Position numbers and translations under genes: made by a program
The notes under the pieces: generated by a model
What the model was told of the DNA's origin: nothing
The model's input: only the letters and a program-made list of their open reading frames with translations
The model's database searches: none
Shown here: in pieces, positions 17,602 to 26,766 of the stretch
How positions within the stretch are numbered: position 1 is the stretch's first letter
Layout: each line of letters begins with the position of its first letter
NCBI GenBank assembly: GCA_943361925.1
Contig: CALRIT020000003.1
Location: 124,001 to 188,000, forward strand
DNA: 64,000 nucleotides
Source: CAISCU01 sp943361925
GTDB lineage: Bacteria > Bacteroidota > Bacteroidia > UKL13-3
Direction of reading: 5' to 3'

Positions 17602-17765
17602 GTGTTTGTATTTTTAATTATTTGAAAATTGTATTTGGGATTATTGAAATGGCGAATTTCATAAAATATAGAACTATTGTTCCTAAATGCAAAAACTTTT
17701 AAATACCGCATCACTCGCAATTAGTCAAAAGGCTATGCTTTCTTTACGTTAAGTTTAATTTGGTT

Positions 17766-18776
17766 TTATTTTAATTTTTTGATTTTATTCATTTCCTTAT
17801 CAAAATCTGAAACATATTTTTTATCCTGAATTACTCTAAAATTTTCAAACTCCCGACTAGCCTTTTCGAGGGCTTGCTCATTTGATATCTTGCCGGCATT
17901 ATCCAACAATTCATATCGATTGATTTTTAGAAAGCCATCTAGCACATCAATCCATTCAGACATTTTCATGGGGATATTTCGTTCCGCCTGCAGTTAAGCA
18001 AAGTTTAAATATAATTCCACCAAGCGATTTAACTCCTTGATTTCTTTTTCTTCTAAATAATTCTTTGCCGTACCAATATCTGATTTTAATATTTTACCAT
18101 CAGGAGAGTTTTTCCAAGTTGTTAAACCCATATTGGGCTTTTGGGAGTCAACTCTTTTGTGAATAATTTCTGCTGCAGTATTTCCGGTAATGGCCCAATG
18201 AAGTTTGTTTTGAACTGTTTTATAGAAATTGTGAGTTAGTTCAGAATTTGTATCATAATCAACGCTACACTGAACATAGATATCAGTTATTTTCTGATAA
18301 AATCTTCTCTCAGAAGCTCGGATTTCCCGGATTCTTTCGAGTAATTCCTCAAAATAATCTTTCCCAAAAACCTGACCACCTTGTTTTAAGCGTTTGACAT
18401 CTAAAACAAATCCTTTTATTATAAACTCTTTTAGTGTTTTGGTTGCCCAAATTCGAAATTGTGTTCCTCTTTGAGATTTGATTCTGTATCCAACTGAAAT
18501 GATTACATCAAGATTGTAATATGATACCTCGTAATCTTTTCCATCATCGGCAGTTGTTCGGAATTTCCGAACAACTCGACTTTCTTCCAATTCACCTTCT
18601 TTAAAAACATTGCTAATGTGTTAACTTACTGTTGATTTTGACCTATCAAATAATTCTTGCATAGCTTTTTGAGTGAGCCATACAGATTCATTATGAACAA
18701 ATACATCCACACGCACTTCGCCATCTTGAGAGGTATATAGAATAAAATCGGAATTATTGTGAAAAAGCTCTGACAT
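17766..18776 (-). pseudogene. RhuM-family gene with two in-frame nonsense codons
   Basis: A single frame from ATG 18776 to 17766 would encode 336 residues, the normal RhuM length. It starts MSELFHNNSDFILYTSQDGE, with the N-terminal region WLTQKAMQELFDRSKSTVS, then TAA (18621-18623) where the family has a lysine codon. The central conserved part (RKFRTTADDGKDYEVSYYN, SVGYRIKSQRGTQFR) is intact up to a second TAA (17994-17996) where the family has E. The C-terminal part (NIPMKMSEWIDVLDGFL) continues in frame. There is no frameshift. RhuM proteins are DNA-binding-like proteins from accessory islands, of unclear role. Two base changes would restore the frame. Confidence 0.85.
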
Positions 18777-18904
18777 AATTAATTTTCAATTTTAAGAAAT
18801 TCGCTTTCAATAAAATTATCGGAATTGCATTTAAGCCCTTTTAACCAGACTGATTTTGTAAACCAATTTTATAATTTTTCTCATCCATGTTTGGGATAGT
18901 TATG

Positions 18905-18935
18905 CAAAGGTAGTCTCATAAATCAGTTTTATCAA
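18905..18935 (-). promoter_or_regulatory. Consensus Bacteroidota promoter upstream of the RhuM pseudogene
   Basis: On the minus strand TTG (18935-18933), a 20-base spacer and TACCTTTG (18912-18905) fit the consensus exactly. The leader to the RhuM ATG would be about 125 bases. The broken gene thus seems still to have an intact promoter, suggesting recent inactivation. Confidence 0.6.
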
Positions 18936-18985
18936 TGGTGAAACAACATGTAAAATCCCCAAAAATCTTGACCGTTAATTAAAAA

Positions 18986-19378
18986 CTATTTCACAGGTGC
19001 CATGTGAATTTTTAGCACGATTCCATTGGGGTCTTTGTATTCTAAAATGCACTGTGTTTTTGTGAGCCTCAACACCTTCATGATGGCTTTTACCTTGGTT
19101 TGATTGTCGATTACTGTTAGGATTTTCTTTGTTGAATCATAGGTCCAGGTTCCATTTTCAATTTTTTTGCCCTCAATAGATTTTACTTGATTGTCGAAGT
19201 AAAAAATCATTCTATCATTCTTTTGGTCGGGACTTGCCATTATTTTTTCACCCTCTGCTTCATAAGCCACAAATTTCCATGATTTACAAATTAAGCTGTC
19301 GATTTCACTCGGTTGTGCAAAGGCAGATTGGGTGAAGAATAGGAGGAGGAGAAGTGGGAGGGATTTTAGTGGGGACAT
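18986..19378 (-). CDS. Lipocalin-like domain secreted protein
   Basis: The protein has 130 residues with a clear signal peptide (MSPLKSLPLLLLLFFTQSAFAQ). The mature part shows the lipocalin_4-like pattern common in Bacteroidota: ICKSWKFVAYEAEG at the start (K-x-W motif), ENGTWTYDSTKKILTV in the middle and a final strand. These small periplasmic or surface proteins have no known defined ligand. The 5' end is duplicated as a scrap 1.8 kb downstream on the same strand (17509-17601). Confidence 0.75.
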   Translation of the reverse strand: MSPLKSLPLLLLLFFTQSAFAQPSEIDSLICKSWKFVAYEAEGEKIMASPDQKNDRMIFYFDNQVKSIEGKKIENGTWTYDSTKKILTVIDNQTKVKAIMKVLRLTKTQCILEYKDPNGIVLKIHMAPVK

Positions 19379-19456
19379 GGGGTTAGGGGGGATTAAGGAT
19401 TTGGGTTTAGATAAGCTTTCGATATTTTGATACTAATACAATTGACAGCAACTAAC

Positions 19457-19810
19457 TTACATTTTAAAATTAGCAGTTTTAACGTTGCTCAAAGTATCCA
19501 TTATTAAAATATCTTGCTGAGCAAGTTTTGTTGTTCTAAACCATTTTATATTTACAATTCCGCTATCTTTTAAATTCAATTTTATTACTTCAAGTGAATA
19601 GCTTGTATTAATTGGCTCATCAATTTCCCAGAATCCGATTGTGCCATCAATTTGAAAGTTAATTGTATCAAGAAAACTATTGTTTTTATAAAGCATCACA
19701 TAAGCAGGCAATACGGAGCTACTTATTTGAACCTTAAGGTCATAGTTTGATTCTTGTTTAGTACAAGAAAGGAAAGTAAAGGATAAAAAAATAAATATAA
19801 TCTTTTTCAT
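19457..19810 (-). CDS. Small hypothetical lipoprotein
   Basis: The start at 19810 gives 117 residues with a lipoprotein signal (MKKIIFIFLSFTFLSCTKQE; lipobox cysteine at 16); a start at 19834 would only add eight polar residues. The mature domain of ~100 residues appears all-beta (Ig/transthyretin-like), with no recognised family. A compact hairpin (CTGTT...AACAG, 19822-19847) lies before the gene. Location between the lipocalin-like gene and the restriction enzyme gives no functional clue. Confidence 0.6.
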   Translation of the reverse strand: MKKIIFIFLSFTFLSCTKQESNYDLKVQISSSVLPAYVMLYKNNSFLDTINFQIDGTIGFWEIDEPINTSYSLEVIKLNLKDSGIVNIKWFRTTKLAQQDILIMDTLSNVKTANFKM

Positions 19811-19913
19811 TGATGACTGTTCTGTTAGCTGCACTAAGTGCCAACAGTTTATAAGTTTAAAACAAAAATAGCTTTTATATTGAAAAACCCGACAGGCTTT
19901 ATGTTGGTCTTAT

Positions 19914-22900
19914 TTATGCGTTTTCAACAATCTTAATTTCTTCTTCAGTCAAGCCATAAAGTTGGTAAACCAATTGGTCTATTTGGTTTTCTAGTTCGGT
20001 TGTATCTTCTAAAGGGTTTTGTTTTTTAATTCTAAGAATTTTAGAAACTAATTGAATATAAGGTAATTCATCATTAATTTCTTTTACTGGAATAGTTTCT
20101 AGTATGAATTTCTTAACTTCTTTTGAATTACCTTGTAGTTCAGGAAAAGCCTCATCATAACAAAAATGAAAGACTTTTGAATTTAGAAAAGCAACTAAAT
20201 AATATAGCTTTTCACCGGATAAAATGAAGCACTTGTCATTAAGGAAATTACCATCAACATCTAGTGAAAATGGTAAGTACTTTGTCATGTTAGGATAAAT
20301 TATTTTTGGTTTTGAAAAGTCCTCCCAATAAGCGATTGAATCTTGAGTTTCATACCATTCCCCAGAAGTTTGTTTCCTAGTTTTTTCTTTTTGCCCCAAT
20401 TCATTAATAAATACTTCACCAGTCTGATTTAGTTTAGGTAAAAATTGAGCTAAGTGATTTTTTAATGAAGGGAAGTTCTCTATATCTAAATTTAAACTTG
20501 GAAATGTTCCAATTAAATACAAATCTGAATTCGCATAATGGTACTTATGTACATCACGTCCTCTGAGCAAGGGTTTTATTATTACGTCACAATTAGGGTC
20601 TTCTGTAATTAACAAATTTTTGGTTTCTGAATCAATTATGAATGCATCATTTAAGCCAGTAAGAATTCCTCGATTGATTTTAATATTCCAATCTTTAAGA
20701 GGTTTCCCAAGACTTTCAACTTTATTTTTTATAGCGTTGGCTGGAGAATTAAGTATAATCCAAGAAGATTCAGGAAATTGGTAGATAATAGTATGCTTTT
20801 GATTTATTTCTTCTGATAAGTTTATAAGTTTCGTTTGGTCTTTTTTTGTAAATCTTATTGCCCTAATTGGTTCATTATATTCTTTCTTTTTGGAGAAAGT
20901 TATGATAGAGGTTAATACCGTTGCACTTTCAAAAATTTCACAATCTGAAAGATCAATTACATCTAAAAGTTGCGTCTTTTCAATGAAAAATTTCCGGAGT
21001 GATTGTCCATAATTGCTCCGCATCCAGGCACTGCCAGTAATAAAGCAAAGTACTCCTTTTTTTTGTAAAATCTGATTTCCCCGTTCATAAAATAATGCAT
21101 ATAAATCACCCATACTTGAATAAGTTGAGTAATTAAATCTTTTAAGTTGTTCTGAGGTTTCAATTATACTTTGCAACTGAACATATGGTGGATTCCCAAT
21201 CACAACATCAAAACCCACAAAATCGCCGTCATCATTAAGCACTTCAGGAAATTCGAAACGCCATTCAAAAGCATTTTCATAAATTTTGTTCGCTTTGATT
21301 TCCTCAATTTCTGCTTCTAATTTATTTGTTTCCTCGCTGAGTTGTTTTATTTTTTTATTCCAATCTGCTTTTTCCTTTTTGTTCATTTCAAAAAGCTGAA
21401 CTTGGTTGTTTAACTTAAATAATTCATCACGAACTTTTCGAAACTTAATTACCTTAGGGTCATTTAATGATATTTCACTTCTGAAATCCGATTTAATATC
21501 GGCAATCAAACGCTCCATTTCTCTTTTCTGTTCCTTGTTTTCCGCGTTTCTGTAGGTGTCCACAGCAACTCTATAGCCATCAATGGTCCACTTACTTTTT
21601 TTCAAGGCTTGTTTCAGGTCTGCATCAATTGCAAATCGACTTACCAAAGAGTTTCCGCATTTGATGTTGATGTCGATATTGGGAAGGGTTTCAAGCTCCG
21701 TGGCATTTTTATAATAGGCGTTTTTCAAAAGCTCAATCCACAAACGCAAACGGCAAATTTTAACAGAGTTGGTATTGATGTCAACCCCAAAAAGGCAGTT
21801 TTCAATAATGGTTTGCTTTTCGTGGAAAAGCGTTTCTTGTATGCGTTGAGTTTCCTTATTACTTGGATTGTATTCAAATAGTTCGCCTTCTTCGTCTGTT
21901 ACAATCAGTTCATCGTTTACCACTTCCACCTGGTATTCTTTCAAACGTTTACCTTCTCGGTCTTGAAGAATCTTCAAGTCGTTTTTTACTGCAATCATTT
22001 CATTGAGCGCAGAAACCAAAAAGTGGCCGGAACCAACAGCCGGGTCACAAATTTTAATGCTGTCTACAATTTTGTTTGCCTCTTTTCGGTCTTCAATTTT
22101 ATCATAGAGTTCATCAAGTGATTGGCAGTTCCATTTTTTGCTTTCATTGAATTTCTGTACAACTGCTTTGCGAATGGTTTCGCGGCACATATACATGGTG
22201 ATGAATCCGGGTGTGAAAAACGAACCATCTTTATATCCGTTTATCTTCTCGAAAATCAAACCAAGTACAGATGCATTAATAAGCGTTTTATTGTCTTCCT
22301 GAATCTCTTCTCCACCCTCAGCACCAAAATCATAAGCATCTAAAAACTCAAACAAGTATTGAAGAGTTGTGATAGTTCCTGTGCGTTTTTTGCCCTGCTG
22401 GTCTTTCAGAACTGTTTGTGAATATATTGGTATAGACTTATCGTCCTTTAGGTTGCTGATAAACAATGTTGTTTGCTCAATATCCGTTGGCTCGAAAAGA
22501 GATGAATTGAGGTAAGGAATTTTCTCAAAGGCCTTTTTTACATCTTCGTTTCTTTCATCATATTTTCGCGCCAATACCTGAAAAAACAAGCTGTTCAGGT
22601 CATCATAGTTTTTGATTTTTTCGAGATTTAAAATCGAATAAGACTTATCTCCTTTGTGGTAGGTGATTAGTTGTGCCTCCAGAAGTTTCAAAAACAAAAT
22701 CCTGTTTAACCAGGTAATTGATAGTTCTAAAGCAACATTAAACAATCGTTCTTGTTGTGTGCTGCCGAATTGGTTTGGTTTCTCCAATCGAATGATTTTA
22801 TCCAAACTATCAAGCTGAATGATGGCATCTTCAAGTATGGTCCCAGTGTGTCGCTCACCGGGCTTATTGCGTTCAATTAGTTTTTTGTTTCCTTCTTTGG

Positions 22901-23714
22901 TTTCAGTTAAGCCAATAATGTGCAATAACTCACCGTAGAAACGTTTATCTAAGCTATTGCTATCGTTGATAAAGGGAAGTTTTAAAAGATGCTCAGGTGA
23001 AAGAAGTTTGAATAAAGCAATCAGCGAAGTATCGTCTGATTTATCTGCATTACGAAGTTGTTTTGAAAAGTCTTGAATATTGAAATAGGTGAATTCAATT
23101 TCAGTTGTGATGCTATCAATAAAAGGCTCCGCAATTTCTTTATAAAAAACCTCAGTGGTTTTCTTGCTGAGTTCAAAGTTTTCGAACTGTTTAACAAAGG
23201 ACTTGTTTTGAGCAAAAAGTCTCTCGAAAAGATGCTCATCAAAAATGAACCACTCGTTGATATTGGTGGCAATCAAATGTTTTACATCAAGATTTTTGTG
23301 TGTAATTCTCTCACGTAAATAATACAAAACCAACTCCTGAAAAGCTTTGGTATTCAGCTTTTGATTGGTCATCATTTCAGACTTGTTAGTAGGCTTTTTC
23401 GCCTCAATGATTACGCCAACGTTTGAACTCGCATTTTGTCCGGTATGAATTACCAGGTCATTCCGACTTTTGGTATTAATGAAATGATTTTGTTTGTAAT
23501 AGGTATCCTTTAGAAAATCGGAGATGAGATTTTTATGAAACTCCTCGCTTTCAGTATCGTTTGTTCTATCGAGCAGGGTAATAAGATTGGCCTTGAAACC
23601 TTCAATTTCAGTCCTGTTTGGTTTTACTTTTAAGAAGGCTTTATTGAGAGCCTTTCTGGGTTTCAATTCTTTTAAATTGTTCACAGCCTTTTTCCTTTTT
23701 TGAATAACAATCAA
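19914..23714 (-). CDS. Type IIG restriction-modification enzyme (Eco57I-like fused endonuclease-methyltransferase)
   Basis: The protein has 1266 residues. The N-terminal part has a PD-(D/E)xK-like nuclease pattern: NDLVI with D86 and IIEAKKP with E104 and K106. The N6-adenine methyltransferase core has motif I DPAVGSGHFL near residue 556 and the catalytic NPPYVQL near residue 840, joined by a long helical, charged insertion (about 640-800). The C-terminal ~350 residues resemble TaqI/Eco57I target-recognition domains. Cutting and modification of host and phage DNA would thus be in one chain. A BREX PglX methylase is the main alternative, but the nuclease-like N-terminus and absence of other BREX genes argue against it. 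No separate specificity subunit is present. Confidence 0.85.
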   Translation of the reverse strand: MIVIQKRKKAVNNLKELKPRKALNKAFLKVKPNRTEIEGFKANLITLLDRTNDTESEEFHKNLISDFLKDTYYKQNHFINTKSRNDLVIHTGQNASSNVGVIIEAKKPTNKSEMMTNQKLNTKAFQELVLYYLRERITHKNLDVKHLIATNINEWFIFDEHLFERLFAQNKSFVKQFENFELSKKTTEVFYKEIAEPFIDSITTEIEFTYFNIQDFSKQLRNADKSDDTSLIALFKLLSPEHLLKLPFINDSNSLDKRFYGELLHIIGLTETKEGNKKLIERNKPGERHTGTILEDAIIQLDSLDKIIRLEKPNQFGSTQQERLFNVALELSITWLNRILFLKLLEAQLITYHKGDKSYSILNLEKIKNYDDLNSLFFQVLARKYDERNEDVKKAFEKIPYLNSSLFEPTDIEQTTLFISNLKDDKSIPIYSQTVLKDQQGKKRTGTITTLQYLFEFLDAYDFGAEGGEEIQEDNKTLINASVLGLIFEKINGYKDGSFFTPGFITMYMCRETIRKAVVQKFNESKKWNCQSLDELYDKIEDRKEANKIVDSIKICDPAVGSGHFLVSALNEMIAVKNDLKILQDREGKRLKEYQVEVVNDELIVTDEEGELFEYNPSNKETQRIQETLFHEKQTIIENCLFGVDINTNSVKICRLRLWIELLKNAYYKNATELETLPNIDINIKCGNSLVSRFAIDADLKQALKKSKWTIDGYRVAVDTYRNAENKEQKREMERLIADIKSDFRSEISLNDPKVIKFRKVRDELFKLNNQVQLFEMNKKEKADWNKKIKQLSEETNKLEAEIEEIKANKIYENAFEWRFEFPEVLNDDGDFVGFDVVIGNPPYVQLQSIIETSEQLKRFNYSTYSSMGDLYALFYERGNQILQKKGVLCFITGSAWMRSNYGQSLRKFFIEKTQLLDVIDLSDCEIFESATVLTSIITFSKKKEYNEPIRAIRFTKKDQTKLINLSEEINQKHTIIYQFPESSWIILNSPANAIKNKVESLGKPLKDWNIKINRGILTGLNDAFIIDSETKNLLITEDPNCDVIIKPLLRGRDVHKYHYANSDLYLIGTFPSLNLDIENFPSLKNHLAQFLPKLNQTGEVFINELGQKEKTRKQTSGEWYETQDSIAYWEDFSKPKIIYPNMTKYLPFSLDVDGNFLNDKCFILSGEKLYYLVAFLNSKVFHFCYDEAFPELQGNSKEVKKFILETIPVKEINDELPYIQLVSKILRIKKQNPLEDTTELENQIDQLVYQLYGLTEEEIKIVENA

Positions 23715-24025
23715 AAATCCACAATTGAATTTTGAATAGTATTTTCAGTTGGGTAAGATATGGATTTTTTGGGAATGGGGGGAGTTTGAAATTGTCAGCA
23801 AATTTTAGAATTGATTTTGTTACATAGAGCAAAGTATTGTGTACCAATGAAAGTTCAATTTGGTTTATGTTTAGTTAAAAGCGGTTTTTCTTTCTTTTTT
23901 GTTTAAGTCTAATAAGGCACAGGTTTATTCCTTTGGGATATTGAACCTTAGGATATGGGTTGGAGCGCAGGTGCACCATGAAAGGAAAGGCTGGCGAGGC
24001 CGTCTACTCGATTAGCTGTAGTTAT
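23715..24025. other. Gene-free spacer upstream of the type IIG gene
   Basis: These 311 bases hold no supported gene. The 24-kb side (about 23955-24015) is clearly more GC-rich than its surroundings (GGAGCGCAGGTGCACC, GGCTGGCGAGGCC), unlike nearby coding DNA, and directly follows the HEPN-like gene. It may be another boundary element like those at 26601 and 29795, but I could not align it with them. No consensus promoter was found for the downstream gene. Confidence 0.4.
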
Positions 24026-24577
24026 CTATTGGCTTTCGTTTTCTCTTTTTAGTTCCTGTCCTTTTATTTGATTCATAATGTCTACGATTCGTTCTTCGGT
24101 GAAGCCCATTTTCTCCGTATACTTTGAATAATATTTGGTTAATTGGTCTTCTAACAATTGAGATTCGGCTATGAACTCACAGAAATACTTGATCATCTCT
24201 AGACGGCCCTTTTCTGAATAAAACTTCTCTATGTGCTTTTTGAAATATTTATGTGCTAGGTAATTTCTCTTATCAAGTACTTTGTCTAGGTGTTCAACAA
24301 TAGAATCTGTCAAACTATAACTTTGCTTAACTTCATTAATGAAATTGCCCATTGTTTTCTTTGAGTTTTCAATGGAATCAATTATCTCATTTACTTCCCT
24401 GTTAGTCTTTACTTTATTCTTAAAAATTCTGTCTGTCCAGAGCATAATAGAAAACGCCTCTTCCAAACATTGTCCTGTATATACGGCAAGACCGAAGTAT
24501 GCATAAACAAGCCGATGCTTTCCATCATCGTCCTCATTTTCGTATTCGATTTTTGCCATTTCGTACCGATTTTCCAT
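24026..24577 (-). CDS. HEPN-like protein (candidate RNase toxin) next to AbiGi-like gene
   Basis: The protein has 183 residues, predicted mostly helical. A DKRNYLAHKYF segment places R104 and H109 in the R-x4-H arrangement of HEPN ribonucleases, after a helix and before a second long helix, as in that fold. No signal or membrane part. It starts 29 bases after the AbiGi-like gene on the same strand, so both are probably one transcript. HEPN proteins with intact Rx4-6H often cut RNA in toxin-antitoxin and abortive-infection systems. The domain call rests on the motif and helix pattern only; a non-catalytic HEPN-like protein remains possible. Confidence 0.5.
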   Translation of the reverse strand: MENRYEMAKIEYENEDDDGKHRLVYAYFGLAVYTGQCLEEAFSIMLWTDRIFKNKVKTNREVNEIIDSIENSKKTMGNFINEVKQSYSLTDSIVEHLDKVLDKRNYLAHKYFKKHIEKFYSEKGRLEMIKYFCEFIAESQLLEDQLTKYYSKYTEKMGFTEERIVDIMNQIKGQELKRENESQ

Positions 24578-24606
24578 AATATAAGGTTCATAGTATTTAG
24601 TAGTAG

Positions 24607-25356
24607 TTAAAAATCGTTTTTGATTCTTGTCATGGAAATTATTCTAGAACAAATCTTATTGGCTTCCGGAGATGTTAAGTCAGGGTGAAAGGAGTTTATC
24701 TTCCCAATGATTTCCTCAATTTCACTTTCCTTGTCTACAATGATGTAGTTAATATCTGCAAAACTGAAGGGAAGTTTCAATGGTCGCAATTTTGCGTTGC
24801 ATTTTACTTTGTTTTTTTCATAAAAATCACCTTCGTAATAAAAGGCAATTTTATTTTCCTCTAATACTTTCCGAGAGGGAACGAATCTCCATTCGCGCTC
24901 ATCAGAAAATCTATAGTTTTTATCATCTATTTTCAATCTATCTATCTTTAAATGTCCCTGATAGTTCTTCATGAAGCTTAATAGATTGTAAGCACCCTTT
25001 TTCCATGCCATATCAAGTCGGTTTTCATCCAACGCTGTTTGGATTGAAATGAATTGCTTGTAATAGTCATCCGCTAGTTGCGAACGCTTTTCAACATATA
25101 GGACAGGATTTAGTTTTTCTCTTCTTGCCCATGCTTTACTTAAACCAATTCCATACCGTCCGTAGGAGAATCGGTACTTTAGTTCAGAAACTGGGAAGTC
25201 AGAAAATGATACCATTGGGAAGGCCGCATTAATTCTGTTTTTACCTGCTAAAATATTCTCGTTACAGTAGGTAGGTTTAAAATGTAGGTTCTCAAGAATT
25301 CCTAAGATTCCTTTTTTGTCAGTTGTGTGGAGTATTGTGTTTGAACTCAGTCCCAT
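24607..25356 (-). CDS. AbiGi-like protein (putative abortive infection antitoxin family)
   Basis: The start at 25356 gives 249 residues beginning MGLSSNTILHTTDKKGILGI; the longer frame (25449) adds 31 unconserved residues. Conserved parts resemble the AbiGi family (Pfam abortive phage resistance protein AbiGi, named as antitoxin): FPMVSFSDFPVSELK, then YGRYGIGLSKAWA and NPVLYV, and a FSDEREWRFVPS block. The partner toxin AbiGii is not visible; the next gene downstream is instead a HEPN-like protein, which may take its place. Cytoplasmic, no membrane segments. Family confidence is good; function as antitoxin here is inference. Confidence 0.75.
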   Translation of the reverse strand: MGLSSNTILHTTDKKGILGILENLHFKPTYCNENILAGKNRINAAFPMVSFSDFPVSELKYRFSYGRYGIGLSKAWARREKLNPVLYVEKRSQLADDYYKQFISIQTALDENRLDMAWKKGAYNLLSFMKNYQGHLKIDRLKIDDKNYRFSDEREWRFVPSRKVLEENKIAFYYEGDFYEKNKVKCNAKLRPLKLPFSFADINYIIVDKESEIEEIIGKINSFHPDLTSPEANKICSRIISMTRIKNDF

Positions 25357-25514
25357 AATAATTGCAGGTAATGGTTTACGTATTGGTGATGATGGGGCAT
25401 TTGAAACACACAGGCCCAAAATTTGCACAAATGCCCGATAAAAATACAAATGTTGAGTTTACAATTGTCAGCCCCACTATTGCCAATACGATGTTAGTGG
25501 TTCGGGCTTTCACC

Positions 25515-26567
25515 TTAGTCATTAATAAATTCTTCAAGGTTTCTCATCAATTTATTAGGTAAATCTGGTTTTACTAATTTGTCTACTTGCAACAAGTAAG
25601 AAGCATACGATGAGTCGCGATTACTTTTTATAGTCTTTTTATAATCTGTATATGAAGCGACCGCACCAATTAAAATAGAGCTGGCAATTTTTTTTGCAGT
25701 AAATGCATCACCGGAAAGTCCAAATGCTCCAAAAGCTGTTAATGTGGTCGGTACTCCAACAGCAAAAAGAGATGAAGGAATATCAGATTTCCAAAACTCC
25801 ATACTTTTTCTTAGCTCTTTCTTATCATATTCAACTTGTGCAAGAAAGTCATTGACTTCAATAAAAGCCTGTTCTTTGTTGTCAATTAATGCTAATTTCA
25901 TAAATAGTAAGTCAAGCTTGATTCTTAATTGCTCTCTAAGGTCTTTTCGCTTCTCAACAAATGCTACTATTTCTTTTGCTGGAATACTTCCAATGTTTTT
26001 GGGGATTAAATCCTCCAAAAAAAGCGAACAATAAAACCCTTCAGCTTCCTCATTACAAATAAAGTCATCAAAGTTTGCTTGTTCAGTAAAATATGGTGCA
26101 ATTGACCAACTATCAGAGTCATCTGTTCCTCTAACTAAGTTTCTTCTCTGCGCTACAGTTTTTGCTAAATAGAACATATAACCCCTTGCTAATTCTTTTG
26201 ACAAGTGAAGCCAGCCATTGTGTAAAAAGTTATCGGCTATTTTTTCTAAAGAAGGATAAAGTCTTTTGTCGATTTTGTCCGGGTGAATTCTGTCTTCATC
26301 TCCGGGTTCTAAACCAGCAGGAATAAATGGCAAACTATTGCATAGCTCAATAAATTCATCACCAGTTTGTTTTACATCGGTTTCTTCTAAATTAATGTCC
26401 CTTACAAGTCCAGCATCTCCAAGGAATCGAATTGTATCACTGTCAAATGGTTTATATTCTGTAGGAACAATTCTATAAACATTATCCCAAAGCAAAAGAC
26501 TTGATTTAACCCATTCGTCTGAATGAAATTCAATTGAAGGGTAATAGAGTATTGAATTTGATGTCAT
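25515..26567 (-). CDS. DUF6236-like protein in the defence island
   Basis: The protein has 350 residues. Its N-terminus (ILYYPSIEF, DEWVKSSLLLWDNVYRIVP) is characteristic of DUF6236, a family found in variable regions and of unknown function. Residues about 260-310 are hydrophobic and alanine/glycine-rich (TTLTAFGAFGL, KIASSILIGAVASY) and could insert into a membrane. No catalytic motif is seen. It lies between two genes of probable defence function and is separated from the HerA gene by a divergent inverted-repeat element, suggesting it is an independent unit rather than a third SIR2-HerA gene. Confidence 0.65.
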   Translation of the reverse strand: MTSNSILYYPSIEFHSDEWVKSSLLLWDNVYRIVPTEYKPFDSDTIRFLGDAGLVRDINLEETDVKQTGDEFIELCNSLPFIPAGLEPGDEDRIHPDKIDKRLYPSLEKIADNFLHNGWLHLSKELARGYMFYLAKTVAQRRNLVRGTDDSDSWSIAPYFTEQANFDDFICNEEAEGFYCSLFLEDLIPKNIGSIPAKEIVAFVEKRKDLREQLRIKLDLLFMKLALIDNKEQAFIEVNDFLAQVEYDKKELRKSMEFWKSDIPSSLFAVGVPTTLTAFGAFGLSGDAFTAKKIASSILIGAVASYTDYKKTIKSNRDSSYASYLLQVDKLVKPDLPNKLMRNLEEFIND

Positions 26568-26600
26568 ATAAGTTGTTGTATTTGTAAATTGTTTGTCGCT

Positions 26601-26745
26601 TTAGCCAGCCCGCAATGGTTTGGCGCTTGGCGAAGAACCGGATTTAGAAGCACTGGACTTTCTGCCAGCACTGAACTTGATGCGAAGCTCGAATCTTCAT
26701 TTAACCACTGAACCGCCAATTTATTGTTGGTGCTGTTATCGGTGC
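26601..26745. repeat. Cassette-boundary-like inverted repeat element B
   Basis: An imperfect long inverted repeat: left arm GCAATGGTTTGGCGCTT, right arm (reverse complement) AACAATAAATTGGCGGTT. The centre carries TAGAAGCACT (26645-26654) and AAGCTCGAA. The centre and arm plan are shared with element C at 29795-29940. GC content is higher than in adjacent genes. It separates the DUF6236 and HerA genes. Resemblance to integron attC sites is structural only; the canonical attC core heptamers were not found. Confidence 0.6.
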
Positions 26746-26766
26746 GTGCTTTTCCTGTCTTCAGTC

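Noticed and set aside
17457..17720. 87-codon open frame on the minus strand
   Set aside because: It runs in a different frame through the duplicated signal-peptide scrap and a heptamer array; not a gene.
19822..19847. Hairpin CTGTT...AACAG upstream of the small lipoprotein gene
   Set aside because: The inner arms leave almost no loop and no T tract follows, so it is not a good terminator. It could be a remnant of a boundary repeat but does not align with elements B or C.
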